A DNA stretch of 64,000 nt from Corella eumyota (lineage: Eukaryota; Chordata; Ascidiacea; Phlebobranchia; Corellidae), in the NCBI GenBank assembly GCA_963082875.1, contig OY720100.1:15338591-15402590 (forward strand), given 5' to 3'. Below the pieces are notes generated by a model. The model made no database searches and was not told where the DNA came from. It was given only the letters and a program-made list of their open reading frames with translations. Shown here piece after piece: positions 54,101 to 64,000 of this stretch. The stretch's first letter is position 1; every line of letters starts with the position of its first letter. A program made the position numbers and the translations under genes.

Positions 54101-55128
54101 AGTTTAATCCCCACTGCCCTCATGCTGTAGCGCCCTTAAGTAAGGCGCTATAAGCGGTATAAACTCTTGCTGAGCCAGCACTTAATCAGCAGCATGATTA
54201 TCAAGCAAATATATTCAATAGTATCCCAAACTGCCACAGGTAACTCGAGACTGGGTCGGAGTAACTGATGTTACTCTATGTTTAGGTCGCGAATTCGACT
54301 TTCCCACATCGAGGATAAAAACATACCTTTGGCCATATTTAAGTTTTCTTTTTCGCTGTTAAATTAACTTAGTAACTAATAATTAACTTTCTTTTTAGAA
54401 TTACAAAAAAAGTGCCTTACTTTAGGGTGCTATGTAACACAAACAGCAATAATTAATATAAAAAATTTAGGTTTTAAATTAGAATTCATAAGAACCTATT
54501 ATGCTACACAATGGTAATAATTAATTATATTTTTTAAGAGTATATAGCTGAAGTTTGCAAGAAAACTGGAATAATGTGTGACCCTGTTTATACTGGAAAG
54601 GGGTTGAAAGGATTGGTAAACGAACTTAATAATAATTTTCAACGGTTTAAGGGCAATCGAATTTTGTTTCTGCACACAGGTAATATTTAAGATTTTATTT
54701 ATAAAATTTAAAGGTATAGATAATATTTTAACGTCTAGTTTTATTAGTAGTCAGAACACTTGGCTATACTACATGAGGTCCTGGGTTAGATCCCCACCGC
54801 TCTCATGCTGTAGCGTCCTTAAGTAAAGGTGCTATGAATTATATGAACTCCTGTTGAGCCAAAACTTAATCAGCAGCTTAGTTTCCTGGCAATTGTAATC
54901 TACAATATCCCAAACTGCCAATGGCAACTCAAGAATGGGTCGGGGTAACTGATGTTACTCTAAGTCACGCATTCGACCTTCCCACATTGAGAATAAATAA
55001 ATATAAAAAAAAGTTAGGTTAATCTAATTAAATGGAATATGTTTTTATAAGGTGGCACGATAAGCCTATTTTCTGGCAGTATGAATTCACAGGTGGAAAA
55101 ATTATTTGCAGAGAATGTAGTACATTAA
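51159..55128 (+). CDS. D-cysteine desulfhydrase / ACC-deaminase-like PLP enzyme, 373 aa
   Basis: Eight exons: 51159-51287, 51623-51736, 52014-52172, 52531-52667, 53203-53403, 53801-53964, 54539-54679, 55052-55128. The 1122 nt give 373 residues with consistent phases. Fold type II PLP enzyme. [22 protein letters not shown] puts the Schiff-base lysine at Lys81. [14 protein letters not shown] carries the catalytic Ser108. [11 protein letters not shown] is the phosphate-binding loop. [11 protein letters not shown] and [12 protein letters not shown], then LFLHTGG near the end, are typical of the ACC deaminase/D-cysteine desulfhydrase group. It likely deaminates D-cysteine to pyruvate, H2S and ammonia, or a related small amino acid; ACC itself is an unlikely animal substrate. 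Similar genes occur in bacteria, plants and some invertebrates. The many introns show it is a settled host gene. Confidence 0.92.
51325..51545 (-). mobile_element. SINE copy, highly degenerate
   Basis: TATTTATGTGGGAATGCCAA, GGTTGAGATATTATTGACAC and GTAGTAAAGCCAAGTCCACA retain family order; the rest is decayed. Intron 1 of the PLP enzyme gene. Confidence 0.6.
52240..52450 (-). mobile_element. SINE copy, degenerate
   Basis: Recognised by TTAGATTTTGGCTGATAAAA, GGATTGAACCCAGAACCTCA and TGGTGAAACCAAATGTTTTA. Tail lost. Intron 3 of the PLP enzyme gene. Confidence 0.68.
52718..52829 (+). mobile_element. SINE mid-body fragment, abutting an opposite copy
   Basis: CTGCTCTTATGCTGTAGCAC to GCAATTATAATC, ending exactly where the T run of the next minus-oriented copy begins. 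Confidence 0.72.
52830..53122 (-). mobile_element. SINE copy, complete, young type
   Basis: TCTATATATCTTTATGCTCG to CCATGCTGCCGGTT. Intron 4 of the PLP enzyme gene. With the preceding plus fragment it forms an inverted pair. Confidence 0.91.
53425..53704 (-). mobile_element. SINE copy, complete
   Basis: TATTAATTCTTAATGTGGAA to ACACCATGCTACTGG. Intron 5 of the PLP enzyme gene, starting about 20 bases after the donor. Confidence 0.88.
54046..54326 (+). mobile_element. SINE copy, complete
   Basis: ACTGGCAGCATGGTGTAGTT head. Tail GAGGATAAAAACATA without a long A run. The 30 bases before it (AAATATGTATGATAAGTGAA ...) resemble 53142-53172, next to the minus copy in the previous intron. Confidence 0.89.
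54742..55014 (+). mobile_element. SINE copy, head start lost, older subfamily
   Basis: Begins at TTAGTAGTCAGAACACTTGG. Marker GGCTATACTACATGAGGTCC. Tail GAATAAATAAATATAAAAAA. Last intron of the PLP enzyme gene. Confidence 0.87.
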
Positions 55129-55627
55129 TGGGTATCATCTTTACTTATTTACTAACGAAATAACTTTTTGTATATATGCAATACTTAATTTTATATGCAG
55201 CAATATTCTAATGCATATATTGCAGAATATATTATACTTTCAACTAAGACCTAATTATTTATTTTCATAACTAATTAACCCTATTTTTTTAAATCAACCT
55301 TTTTGAATAGCCTACTGTATAATATTAGTATCTCCGATATTTTAAAAATAGGTGTATTTGTTTTTTACAAAAATATCAAAATTAAATAAAATAAACAAAA
55401 AAATAAGTTTAAAAAAACTGATGTACCAAAAGATATAAAGTTAGAAATGCTTTTAAGTTCTTGTTTACAGAAGCATTAAACTATTTTTAAAAGGGGTATA
55501 AGTAGTAAACAATTTTACTTTGCAATGCAAATAAACTTTGATTCTACAGCAAACACGAATTACATTCGATATTAATAATTAACCAAGGCAGTTATTGCAC
55601 AATATAATTTGTCAGTGATAGATGTAT
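55129..55627. other. Convergent spacer between the PLP enzyme gene and TM2D3
   Basis: AT-rich shared 3' region. AATAAA near 55385 could serve the plus-strand gene. No repeats seen. Confidence 0.5.
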
Positions 55628-56287
55628 TTAATACACAAAAAGGCTGCTATCAGCTGGCCCTACATATCCAGTCCCAATTAAAACAACGTCAATTAATGTC
55701 CAAACCCCCAGCCCTCCAAAACTGAATAATTTACCCAAGCCTTCCCTCCAGTGGCCGAGGTAGAAGCGATCTATCCCGAACCCCCCAACTGTGATGCTTA
55801 AAACAAAGGCAACAGGCCAGCTGTAACCCGAAGTCCAGTTGCACCACATCATTTTACTAAAAGTCCGGTTTCCCAGGCAGAAAACATGATCTTTCGTTGC
55901 ACATACCCCTTTGACTCGACTCCGGGGTGTAGAGATAACCCTACAGCTTGTATTATCCTGAGTGCACACATGCTCTTCATTAGGGACAGTTAGGTAGCAA
56001 TATCGACACTGAAATTCCAGTTCAACTGAGCGATTGCCATTGCATTCTATTCCTTCATTTACCGAACATGGAAAGAAAGTGAAAGTGCCGTATGTACAAT
56101 TGTCATTTGTTTTGCATGTGTAATGTCCAGCTGGGAGTTTATTGCAGTCGATTGTGTTTTGAGATTGGACTGGTATATTTTTAGGAAGTACAGTGTTAAT
56201 ACTTGTTGAGGGATCTCCTTTGACAATGGTTAAAACAAACCCGATTTGGGCAAGCAGCAGAAAAAAATCATTCCTAACATAAATCAT
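55628..56287 (-). CDS. TM2D3: TM2 domain-containing protein 3 (almondex), intronless, 219 aa
   Basis: A single exon of 219 residues. A hydrophobic N-terminus (FFLLLAQIGFVLTIVKG) fits a signal peptide. It is followed by a Cys-rich extracellular part with several NxT/NxS sites (NCTYG, NRSVE, NTSC, NRTF, NWTSG). The TM2 domain at the end has two membrane helices with the conserved DRF motif between them (GGFGIDRFYLGHWREGLGKL) and finishes LIDVVLIGTGYVGPADSSLF, nearly identical to vertebrate TM2D3. Fly almondex is needed for Notch signalling (family knowledge). The vertebrate gene has several introns, so intron loss or retroposition is likely here. I took the ATG giving a plausible signal peptide; MIYVRND is at the 5' limit of the frame. 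Confidence 0.95.
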   Translation of the reverse strand: MIYVRNDFFLLLAQIGFVLTIVKGDPSTSINTVLPKNIPVQSQNTIDCNKLPAGHYTCKTNDNCTYGTFTFFPCSVNEGIECNGNRSVELEFQCRYCYLTVPNEEHVCTQDNTSCRVISTPRSRVKGVCATKDHVFCLGNRTFSKMMWCNWTSGYSWPVAFVLSITVGGFGIDRFYLGHWREGLGKLFSFGGLGVWTLIDVVLIGTGYVGPADSSLFVY

Positions 56288-57924
56288 ATTAGCCCTGGCA
56301 GGATTAAATAATATAAAGAATGAGATTTTTGGTCAACGTCACTGACCAATGTTTACTTAAAAAATAAACGACGATGGAAACGCCCTGCAAACAAACAATT
56401 CCAAACGAGAAATGCGCACTGTAAGTAAGCAAACTCGAAGTTAAAAACATACCAAGGCTTAAAGGATGTAAATTATTTAACATAATTACAACGGGCATGT
56501 AATTAAAAGTTCGTGAATGGCTTACTACGATTATTGTAATACGGAAACAATCACAAAATTAAAAATTGCTGGAGGCTGTAAGCGGTTTTACGATTTTTGT
56601 CTGACCAAAACCTACGTAGAACATTCTGGAATAAATCCACTGCCTACACCTTTTTTTGATTTTGTATCTTCAAGTCCGAGGACAATAAGTTTTATAATTC
56701 TTATAGAAAGGGACGTGCTAATCTGCTAATGGGACTTGTTTTAGTTATTTGTAACCGCCGAGCCCAAGGACAAATAGTCTGACTGGTGTCATATAAACCC
56801 ACGACCGTTGGGATCATAATTAAATCCCATGGCCTTTTCTTACCTTTTACTTACATATTCTTGGTTTAACAAGTTTAATTCTTATATCCTACGATAAGTA
56901 ACGAAGACCTAACATTTTTTGTGATATTAACTGCTTAAAAAAGTTTTAATTCGCTGGTTAAAATCATCTAAATGTGTATATGTGATATAATGTATTTTTG
57001 TCTTATTTATTGTCATGCCAGACGTAAACATCACGTTTCTAAAAATTGTTTTAATATCTTTCCACCGGGAATTACGCGATGTGTTGCTCGGGGAGTTATG
57101 GTTTTTTAACCCTTTGATCTTCTCCACCAAAAAAAAATCTTAAAAGTTATAACGGAAAGGTTTTTAGTAAACTTAAAGCATAGTTAATGTAGTATTGATT
57201 ATGCACATATGTCGAACATTGCTTTACAAACTGTTTTTGCTGCAAAAGAGACAAAATTTATGCCGAGGATAAACTTAAAAAACGGTTATAGTACTTTTAT
57301 GGTGTTTCCGCGTTGATCATTTTCCATTACGGAAGTAAGCAGAGTGGTGTAAAAGTCGTTCGCGGGCGTGGCGTGTTCATTTTTTTCTTTGTGGCACGAA
57401 ATGCTGAAAAAACGTCAAGCTATGACTATTTTATTAGGTTAGTGTACCGACTGTCAGACCGTTGTTCGTGATTTAATAAACCGGTACTTGTTATAGAAGC
57501 AATTCTTATTTTAATAGAAATAGACTCTACAATTATATAAACAGTTGTATTTCACAGTTAAACAAATAAAAACTAAAAAAAGAATTAGCGCGTTTGAAAA
57601 ATTAACGTATTTAAAGATTTTTAAGATTTAGCTGACATTTGGTATATTCAAATATTTTATTATAAACATTAAATATTGTTTATTAAAAAAATCGGATTAT
57701 TTTGTGTAATGTATCTCCAGCGTTTTTTTAAAATATTTTTTTGCTAATCTGTAGAACTTAAAATTTGGGATTGACTTACAGTCTTAGGTAAACGTAAACT
57801 TCATAGCCTATATAAAAATTTCTACACTTACCTACACAAAAATAATTCAGCTCAAATTTTTATTACACGTTAGATCCAGGATTTACATTTTTTAAGCACC
57901 AAACAGTAGTTTATCTGAATTAAA
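56288..57924. other. Divergent intergenic region between TM2D3 and the profilin-like gene
   Basis: No SINE. Short open frames on both strands (56304-56498, 56517-56729, 56927-57130) show no family features. A locally GC-rich patch, TCGTTCGCGGGCGTGGCGTG at about 57356-57376, may belong to a promoter. CGACTGTCAGACCG at 57449 echoes words in the 13.2 kb promoter region. Confidence 0.45.
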
Positions 57925-58392
57925 ATGAGTGATAGAACCTGGGATGAGTTTTGTGAAAAGGTCGTCACAGATCATGCGCGTGGTGATGGTGTTAAAACGT
58001 TCGGAGTGTTTATGGAGACAAATTGCGCCCCCATGGGATTGTACCCCCCAGATCCAGCTCGTTTTCCGACGGCTGAGATCTATGCCATGTGGAAACATCA
58101 TATGGCTAACGATGATGAGGTAAATAATGCAAGAGGTAAAACATTGGTTCTTTTAGGGCAGAAACACATGTGCCAGAAAAGTTATCAGTATGACGATAAA
58201 GTTTGCAGGGAAGTAATTTACTCCAATATGGCCGCAGAAAAGGGCCTCGCCTGTATGTTATTTGGCCCCAGTTATATGTTGTTTGCAACGTTTAAAGGCG
58301 GAAAAGGTAAAGTGGATCCCGAAACAGCTTTCACTGTAATGGATGAAATGAAGTATTTGTCCGAAAGGACGGGCCAACGAATAGGGAATTAA
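57925..58392 (+). CDS. Profilin-like protein, intronless, 155 aa
   Basis: A single-exon frame of 155 residues. An N-terminal Trp (MSDRTWDEFCEKVV) sits where profilins carry their poly-proline-binding Trp. A central GKTLVLLGQKHMCQKSYQYD resembles the beta-hairpin GxxxxLLGxKY of profilins. The end (KVDPETAFTVMDEMKYLSER) matches the amphipathic C-terminal helix, ending GQRIGN instead of the common GY/QY. Profilins bind monomeric actin and feed formins. Length and the insertion around 58060-58130 (EIYAMWKHHMANDDEVNNAR) are unusual, so it may be a divergent paralogue; the actin-binding residues were not verified. AATAAA is at 58797. Confidence 0.6.
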   Translation: MSDRTWDEFCEKVVTDHARGDGVKTFGVFMETNCAPMGLYPPDPARFPTAEIYAMWKHHMANDDEVNNARGKTLVLLGQKHMCQKSYQYDDKVCREVIYSNMAAEKGLACMLFGPSYMLFATFKGGKGKVDPETAFTVMDEMKYLSERTGQRIGN

Positions 58393-61300
58393 TTCTGTGA
58401 TTGCAAATACTACAGGCATACCTAATTAAAAAATTTTATCTTGGCATGTACATACAAATTTAAAATAATTACTTAAACAAGAAATTTTCTCTTTGCGCCA
58501 TTGTAAATGCTTACCCATAAAATTTTTGTTGACGACTGTTTACGCAAACTACTGTTTTTTACACAATTCTGTCACCATTTTAAGAAAACCACTTAATTAA
58601 ACTTACTTTGAAGTAATTACTACAGGTGTTACGTTATTTCTTTTCATTTGTTTCAAAATTTGGTAACGCCAAAAGATTATAATTTAAAATTTGTATTCTT
58701 TGCTTTAATTTTAGCTTCATATTATTATCTTTAGACATAACCAAATTAACAGAGAACAATATGCTTGCAATTCCCGTATATTGCAGTTGTATCAATAATA
58801 AAAGAGTATGTAATTGGAAATCAAAGATGTCCTGCTTCTATTAGGTATAAGAGCTTATAAATGATAGCAAAAATTAGCTTACAAAGTAATAAAAAATCTG
58901 TTAAGCAGACCATTGCACTAGATTTCCGGAAACCGTAATCCGTATAGGCGGTATTGTCTTTCTTATAGAGGATGTGAGAATTTATAACTTGGTTATTTTA
59001 ATAGGCTATGACAGGAAAATAAATCATTTCTGTGGGTGTAGCCTTATTACTCAATTAGGAGAAAAGAGGTTTGATAAATACTATGCTAATTAGGCGTTAA
59101 GAGGTGCACTACTGTAATACTAGACGTTTATAAACTTGAAAATGTATAATTTTAATAGACTCGTAAAGTTTTATGACTTGCTGATTAACAAAACTTCACA
59201 TATAAATAATTAAAAATGTGTTTTTTTTAACCTGCCAGGCGGCCTGTTTAGTTTATGAATCGTGGCTTCATGATTCACTTCCCTTCGACAGAGAAATTCC
59301 TTTTAAGTTAGCAAAACGTCACAGGTATTGGCATATGCACCGGAACCTTTCTGTTATGACTGCAAAAAAACACATGTGTTTAGACTGTAAAGGCTATTTT
59401 CCTGCTTATTTTTTAAAACAATTAAATCCACATCCTTTTTACGTAAACTAGTAGTTACTGGTATTGTGTTATTACATTTAATTTGGTAGAAAAAAGTTCA
59501 AAAACTCGATTTTAAAATGTTGAAAAACGCAAGTCAATAAAAAGCACAGCGGACGACATTTTGAAACTAATAAAACATTACCGTGATATAACAATGGGCA
59601 CACAGTTGGTAATAATAAAATATACTAGAACATTAAATGACCTAATAAAGAAAATATTATTTCAATAAAAAAAAGGTCAAAAAATTTTATTTTTAAAAAC
59701 ATTTTCTGATTTTTTCTGGTTAGTTTTAAAATAACCATCACAAGCAGCATATAAAACAGTTATAGTTTAAATTCAAAAAGGCTTATATTGTAATTCATTA
59801 AAATTTTAATGTTGTTAAAGTTAAATCAATCATTAAAACTAGTAATGTTAATGCGTAGATATATTTTAATAGAAAATGTAAAGCTATAGGTAGTAAAATA
59901 TTATAAATTGACTTGCTGGCTTGTAATACGTGACCAGACGTTTATATTAGATTCTCATTAACGATTCGTCAATTATTTGTTATTTATTTTTGTGTCGCAA
60001 TTTAAACATGCGTCATAAATTTTCCCCGGCGACTTTCTGACAACAATAAAATCCTAACCGCAAGAGCGCAGCAGTAATTTAATTTATAACATAGAAATGT
60101 CGGGTTTTAAACTATAGTTTAAATGTAAAATCGTAAAGTTAGGGTAATAAACTAGTTAACACTTTCTATATCAAATTCTATGAAACAGATATTTGCAATG
60201 TAAATATGTTGCAATTTATAGGTATTTAGCAAATATTTAAAGGGTTAAAAAACAAACAAGCAACATTTTAAAAATAAATTTTATGTTTATTTAACACTTC
60301 AATTACACAACAGTAGTTGCGTAAATTTGCTTCACATTACCTAGACAAAAACAAAAATTAAAAAACATTGATTTAAATATTTTTAAAATTTGATTTAAAA
60401 ACACACAAACTAAATATGTGTTAATTATAAATACATTTACTCGCCTAAGTTTTATATTCTTATTTCTTAAATTCTACTTATGCCCGTATATTGCCCTTGG
60501 AATTAAACGAGGCACAGGCTAGCTAAATAGCAAAAGTGCCTTCAACCTACTTTACAAAACTAAAAATTCTTTTAGCTAAGAACTGTTGTTTTTCTAATTT
60601 GTTATAATGTAGATGTGCTAAAACTGATTTTGTTTAAGTATTTACTGTTTATAAATAAACAAAAAGTAAATTTTTTTAGGTAGATTTTGGTGTTTAGAAA
60701 TTATAAATTTTGGCCGATTGTTTTTAGACTGTTTTATTAGTTTAAGGTTAAGTTTAATATTTAGGTTTGAACAGTGTATTTAGATGTAAAAAATATCTAT
60801 CAGAAAAAAATTAACTTGGGTTTACATTTATTTAAAAATAAATTCCTGAGGTGTATATTCCAAACTGTATTGAAATGCTGGTCATAATTAACTGGGCCCA
60901 ATAATGCCAAATCTTTATTGGATTGGTTAACTTTCGTGCCCCTGAGACTCATATCAACACTTAATGTCAATCGTATTAGCTGATTAGACTGTTAAGCGAT
61001 TACTTAACCTAAGACCGGTCATTTATCGGGCTTTGTGACCGGGCATTATAGCGGAAATAGGCTAATATTAGACCATTTTATAACACCGTGGCACAATAGA
61101 AAGCGCTTGCGTTGTGGTATTTGTCGAATGGTTAATGAATAAACCAAATCTTAAATGGCGAAGTCGAGTGTTTTAATCTATTAAGAACACAAACACTGTC
61201 GTGGGGAGAGTTATTGTAAATATTAGAAGTTTTTTGAAGATTGGAATCGGCCCGAGACTGAGTGACTAGACGTAGGCAGAAAGATAGAGAAATAAAATAG

Positions 61301-61415
61301 AAAAAATTTTAACACAAATTTTCACAAAAATTTTTTAAATATGATTATTTAATCTAATAAGTTAAAAAATGCTTTTTAAAAATCTTTCATAGATGTTGTG
61401 TGAAAATAATTATCT
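58393..61415. other. Long SINE-free intergenic region
   Basis: The profilin-like 3' UTR to about 58.8 kb is followed by more than 2 kb of AT-rich unique DNA. One exon-like stretch, about 59239-59323, has an acceptor-like CCTGCCAG, open translation (AACLVYESWLHDSLPFDREI) and a CACAG|GTATTG donor, but no partner exon or family was found. A tRNA-like segment is at about 61085-61175. Otherwise nothing identifiable. Confidence 0.4.
61085..61175 (+). other. tRNA-like segment, not the main SINE
   Basis: CCGTGGCACAATAGAAAGCG then TTGCGTTGTGGTATT resembles a tRNA A-box half, with GTCGAATGG weakly B-box-like. No tail or cloverleaf. Possibly a relict of another SINE. Confidence 0.25.
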
Positions 61416-61773
61416 ATGGGTCAAATTCAAGTACTAGACCATTTATTTAACTCAACTGATATGGATAAATATGTCTGTAATGTCGAAGTACTTAGCAGGA
61501 CCCTAACCGCAAACTGCAAAAGTAGACTGCCGCGCAAAAAACATGAAACAAATTTATCGTCTGCAAGTGCCATTACCAGACTTTCAAGTGACATTGCTCG
61601 CTGCATGTTTAACAACATCATTAGCTCCATTAAGAAGAGAAAATCGTTATGCAAGTGCCATATTTTTATCTTGGTTTTGCTGATAATAACGCTCAGGATA
61701 CTTCCCGGAGTAATGTGCCAACCTCAAACTGTAGATCTCGGTCGACTGACTCCGGAGTTCACGAGGTCAAGAG
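61416..61773 (+). CDS. First coding exon of an unidentified secreted or type II membrane protein (partial)
   Basis: Open for 119 codons and then a strong donor, TCAAGAG|GTGAGT, at 61773/61774. A hydrophobic stretch, CHIFILVLLIITLRILPGVM, is preceded by KKRK. If translation begins at the internal Met64 (61605), this becomes a standard signal peptide of about 37 residues with a cut after VMC or nearby, and the mature part starts QPQTVDLGRLTPEFTRSR. From the first Met it would be a signal anchor. I do not recognise the family, and the following exons were not found before the window ends. SINE-poor flanks suggest a regulated gene, but that is inference. Confidence 0.45.
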
Positions 61774-63640
61774 GTGAGTCGAATATTTTAACACCATAGT
61801 TTTTAAATCTATAAACAGGCATGACAATACGTTTAGTACAGCATACGTGTTTAATGAGTTAATTTAATTGCATTATCGGTGCCACCTTTTATCAGCTCTC
61901 AGGGGGCCATGGTCGCCTTATAGAGAGACAGTTCCTCTTTAGTGGGTGTGTGTTGTTGATTACGTAAGGGCCATGTAACGCTAACATTTACCTGGGGTAT
62001 TTTTTGGATGTACTATTACTGTTTTCGCCCAAACGTAGCTTTGTGTCGAGTCGTGTTGATACAAAAGGCTCAGTTTTTTGTCGTGTCGCCCCCTCTAAAC
62101 ACCGTATTGATGTCATATCACTTTCTATGCGCAATCCCTCTGATCTCTGAGCACTTAAAGGTTTAGGACCCAGTTTTACAAAAGAGCTAAGGCAACACGC
62201 TTTCTTATGTTTTCAAATCAAACATATTGGACGGTTAGAAGGTCTATTTGTTGCCTATTCCCACCTTTATAAACACTAAAGGAGCCGCCCAGACCTTTAT
62301 CATTTGGCACAACACAAAACAGAATTGTAATTCGATTAAAATTGGTAAACAACTTAACTTGCTTGGTCTGTTGGCTAAACGAAACCTTTTGAAAACATAA
62401 ACTTAGTGTAAAATAAATTATATGGGCAATAATTTTCTACTTAATTTAAGATAATATTTTGTTTACTTATTATAAAACTATTTTTTATAAATAATGACTA
62501 ATATTTTTTAAAAGAAACCTTTTTCTAAATTATTCATTGTTATATTGAATATAGTACTAGCATGTATAATTCCACTAAAAGTAATGAAAAAATAATTTTT
62601 TGGCTTATAAAAAATCGGTTAAATTATTAGTATTTTTTTATTTAAAATGATTGTATTATACGTTAAATTAAAAAACAGAGACGTTGTAATTTACCATAAA
62701 GGTGACGTAATTAATTTATTCGGCCACTAGGCTGAGGCGAGAGCTAAAAAAACATTTTTTCGTAAAATAATTACTACGATGTAGCTTAAATATTAGGCGA
62801 TTAAATTTCATGTAAAGTTTCAAGCCGTACCGAAGCCACTGGAATTCGATTCTCATTGTTTGCCTCCTTGTTTGATGTATTATTTAATTCCATGTTAATT
62901 TCGTAACGGATTTCGCCTGTCAATGTAAACGCGCTATTCCGAATATTCGTGTTTTTACATCGGTATTTGGAGGTGAATTCAGGCTAATTGCGATCCCAAA
63001 TTTAAGGGGATTAGGATATTTGTAATTTCCTTAAACAAGACAAAGCTTACAATGTCACAAAAAATCAGATTCTGTTGACATAATTTAGGTTGTGTGTGTT
63101 GGTTCAACTTAGGGCTTGTCTTGAGACAGTCTGTGTTGAATTTTACGTCATTTATTAAATATTTGGTTGCCAATATTGGAATATTGCGACGCCGCGTGGC
63201 TATTTTGCGGAGGTTAGGGTTTGCTGTGGTAATTAAACTGAAAACGCCGCCTTCCCACCTAAATCAACAATCAGGCTTTAGAAATCACAAGCAGATTAAT
63301 CGCTGTGTAAATAAAGCGCTGTTGCCAGACAAATGGAAAACAAAAAGGAATTGTCATTAACATTATTTCGAAAACATGTAGCGACGAAATGTTTTAGAGT
63401 TTCTGGACCACACCTACGGTTTCCTTATTAGCTTAAACGGCCTCTAGGAGCCTAGGTTCGGCTATTTCAGTCTCAGCCTTGGTGGAAATAAAGGCTATGA
63501 ACTGGGTTATGTTGTAGCGGTTTTAATTGCTCTGTCATACGATCCAGCGCGCGAGCGATTATGTCATAATACATTTTGATAGAATACTTTAAATTCCTAT
63601 TGCTTTTTTTAATGTGCCAGTGTTTTAAATGTAAAATTAA
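61774..63640. other. Presumed intron or intergenic DNA, no features
   Basis: Unique, AT-rich, SINE-free. Open frames at 62979-63173 (minus) and 63094-63360 (plus) overlap each other and have no recognisable content. Confidence 0.4.
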
Positions 63641-63644
63641 TATA

Positions 63645-63962
63645 TAGTAAGGCGCTATAAACGGTATTTACTCCTGCTGAGCTAGCACTTAATCAGCAGG
63701 TTAATTATCGGGCAATTATAATCTATAATATTCCTAACTGCCAAAGCCAACTTAAGACTGGGTCGGGGTAACAAATGTTACTCTATGTAAGGCCCGTAAA
63801 GTCGATCTTCCCACATCGAGGATAAAAATATATACAAAAATATGTTTAATATCTCAAACTGCCAAAGACAACTCAGGACTGGGTCGGGGTAACAAATGTT
63901 ACTTTATGCTAAGGCCAAAAGTCGACCTTCCCACATCGAGGATAAATAAATATATAAAAATA
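63645..63962 (+). mobile_element. SINE, headless, with duplicated 3' tail
   Basis: 63645-63842 runs from AGTAAGGCGCTATAAACGGT to the A-rich end. 63843-63962 repeats the last part (CTCAAACTGCCAAAGACAAC, GACTGGGTCGGGGTAACAAA, CACATCGAGGATAAATAAAT) as a second, slightly different tail. This is the only SINE sequence right of 55.0 kb. Confidence 0.85.
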
Positions 63963-64000
63963 TGAGTTGTACAACATTGCGTTCCGTCGGCAAATGCTGA

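Noticed and set aside
55628-58392. A functional cluster linking TM2D3, the PLP enzyme and the profilin-like gene
   Set aside because: Mixed orientations, separate promoters and unrelated roles. Nothing suggests an operon.
59218-59451. Possible exon AACLVYESWLHDSLPFDREI
   Set aside because: An acceptor-like and a donor-like site flank it, but no partner exon or family was found, so it is mentioned only within the intergenic entry.

Overview
The window looks like a piece of an ascidian (Ciona-type) tunicate nuclear chromosome. The evidence is AT-rich DNA, compact multi-exon genes with GT-AG introns of roughly 60-800 bases, several deuterostome orthologues, and introns packed with a tRNA-derived SINE that resembles the Ciona composite SINE known as Cics-1 (family name from memory, not checked). 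I assembled gene models by hand from splice sites. In every multi-exon model the exon phases join and the total CDS length is divisible by three, which is the main support for the coordinates.

Layout: the 3' end of BLTP2/KIAA0100 (+, to 3449). A 17-exon type II membrane protein on the minus strand (12528 to 3847) with an antistasin-like segment, an astacin domain, five thrombospondin type-1 repeats and an FG-GAP/VCBS-like tail. A 23-exon TTLL10-like tubulin-modifying ligase (+, 13608-25595). NCS-1/frequenin (+, 27830-30533). RPRD2-like CTD-interacting protein (+, 31494-38691). A possible micro-gene near 40.1-40.5 kb. A coiled-coil protein ending in a UBAN-type ubiquitin-binding motif (+, 41550-48087). 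An intronless PAF acetylhydrolase (-, 48767-49981). A D-cysteine desulfhydrase/ACC-deaminase-like PLP enzyme (+, 51159-55128). Intronless TM2D3 (-, 55628-56287). An intronless profilin-like gene (+, 57925-58392). An unidentified first exon of a secreted or membrane protein (+, about 61416-61773), followed by non-coding DNA to the end. The genes look like independent neighbours, not a functional cluster.

More than 60 SINE copies or fragments are present, nearly all inside introns. About 19 kb of intergenic DNA holds only two or three. Other repeats are a 34-bp minisatellite carrying nine perfect TGACGTCA (CRE) palindromes, a 30-bp minisatellite shared by introns of two unrelated genes whose unit mimics a 3' splice site, a 237-bp MITE-like element with an 8-bp target duplication, and a second dispersed repeat family.

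The most notable observations are: the astacin domain has lost its catalytic Glu (HTMMH instead of HExxH) and its Met-turn Tyr, so it looks like a pseudoprotease on an otherwise intact receptor-like protein; the SINE consensus reads as a chain of short perfect hairpins; and minisatellites in introns carry arrays of CRE or splice-acceptor-like motifs.
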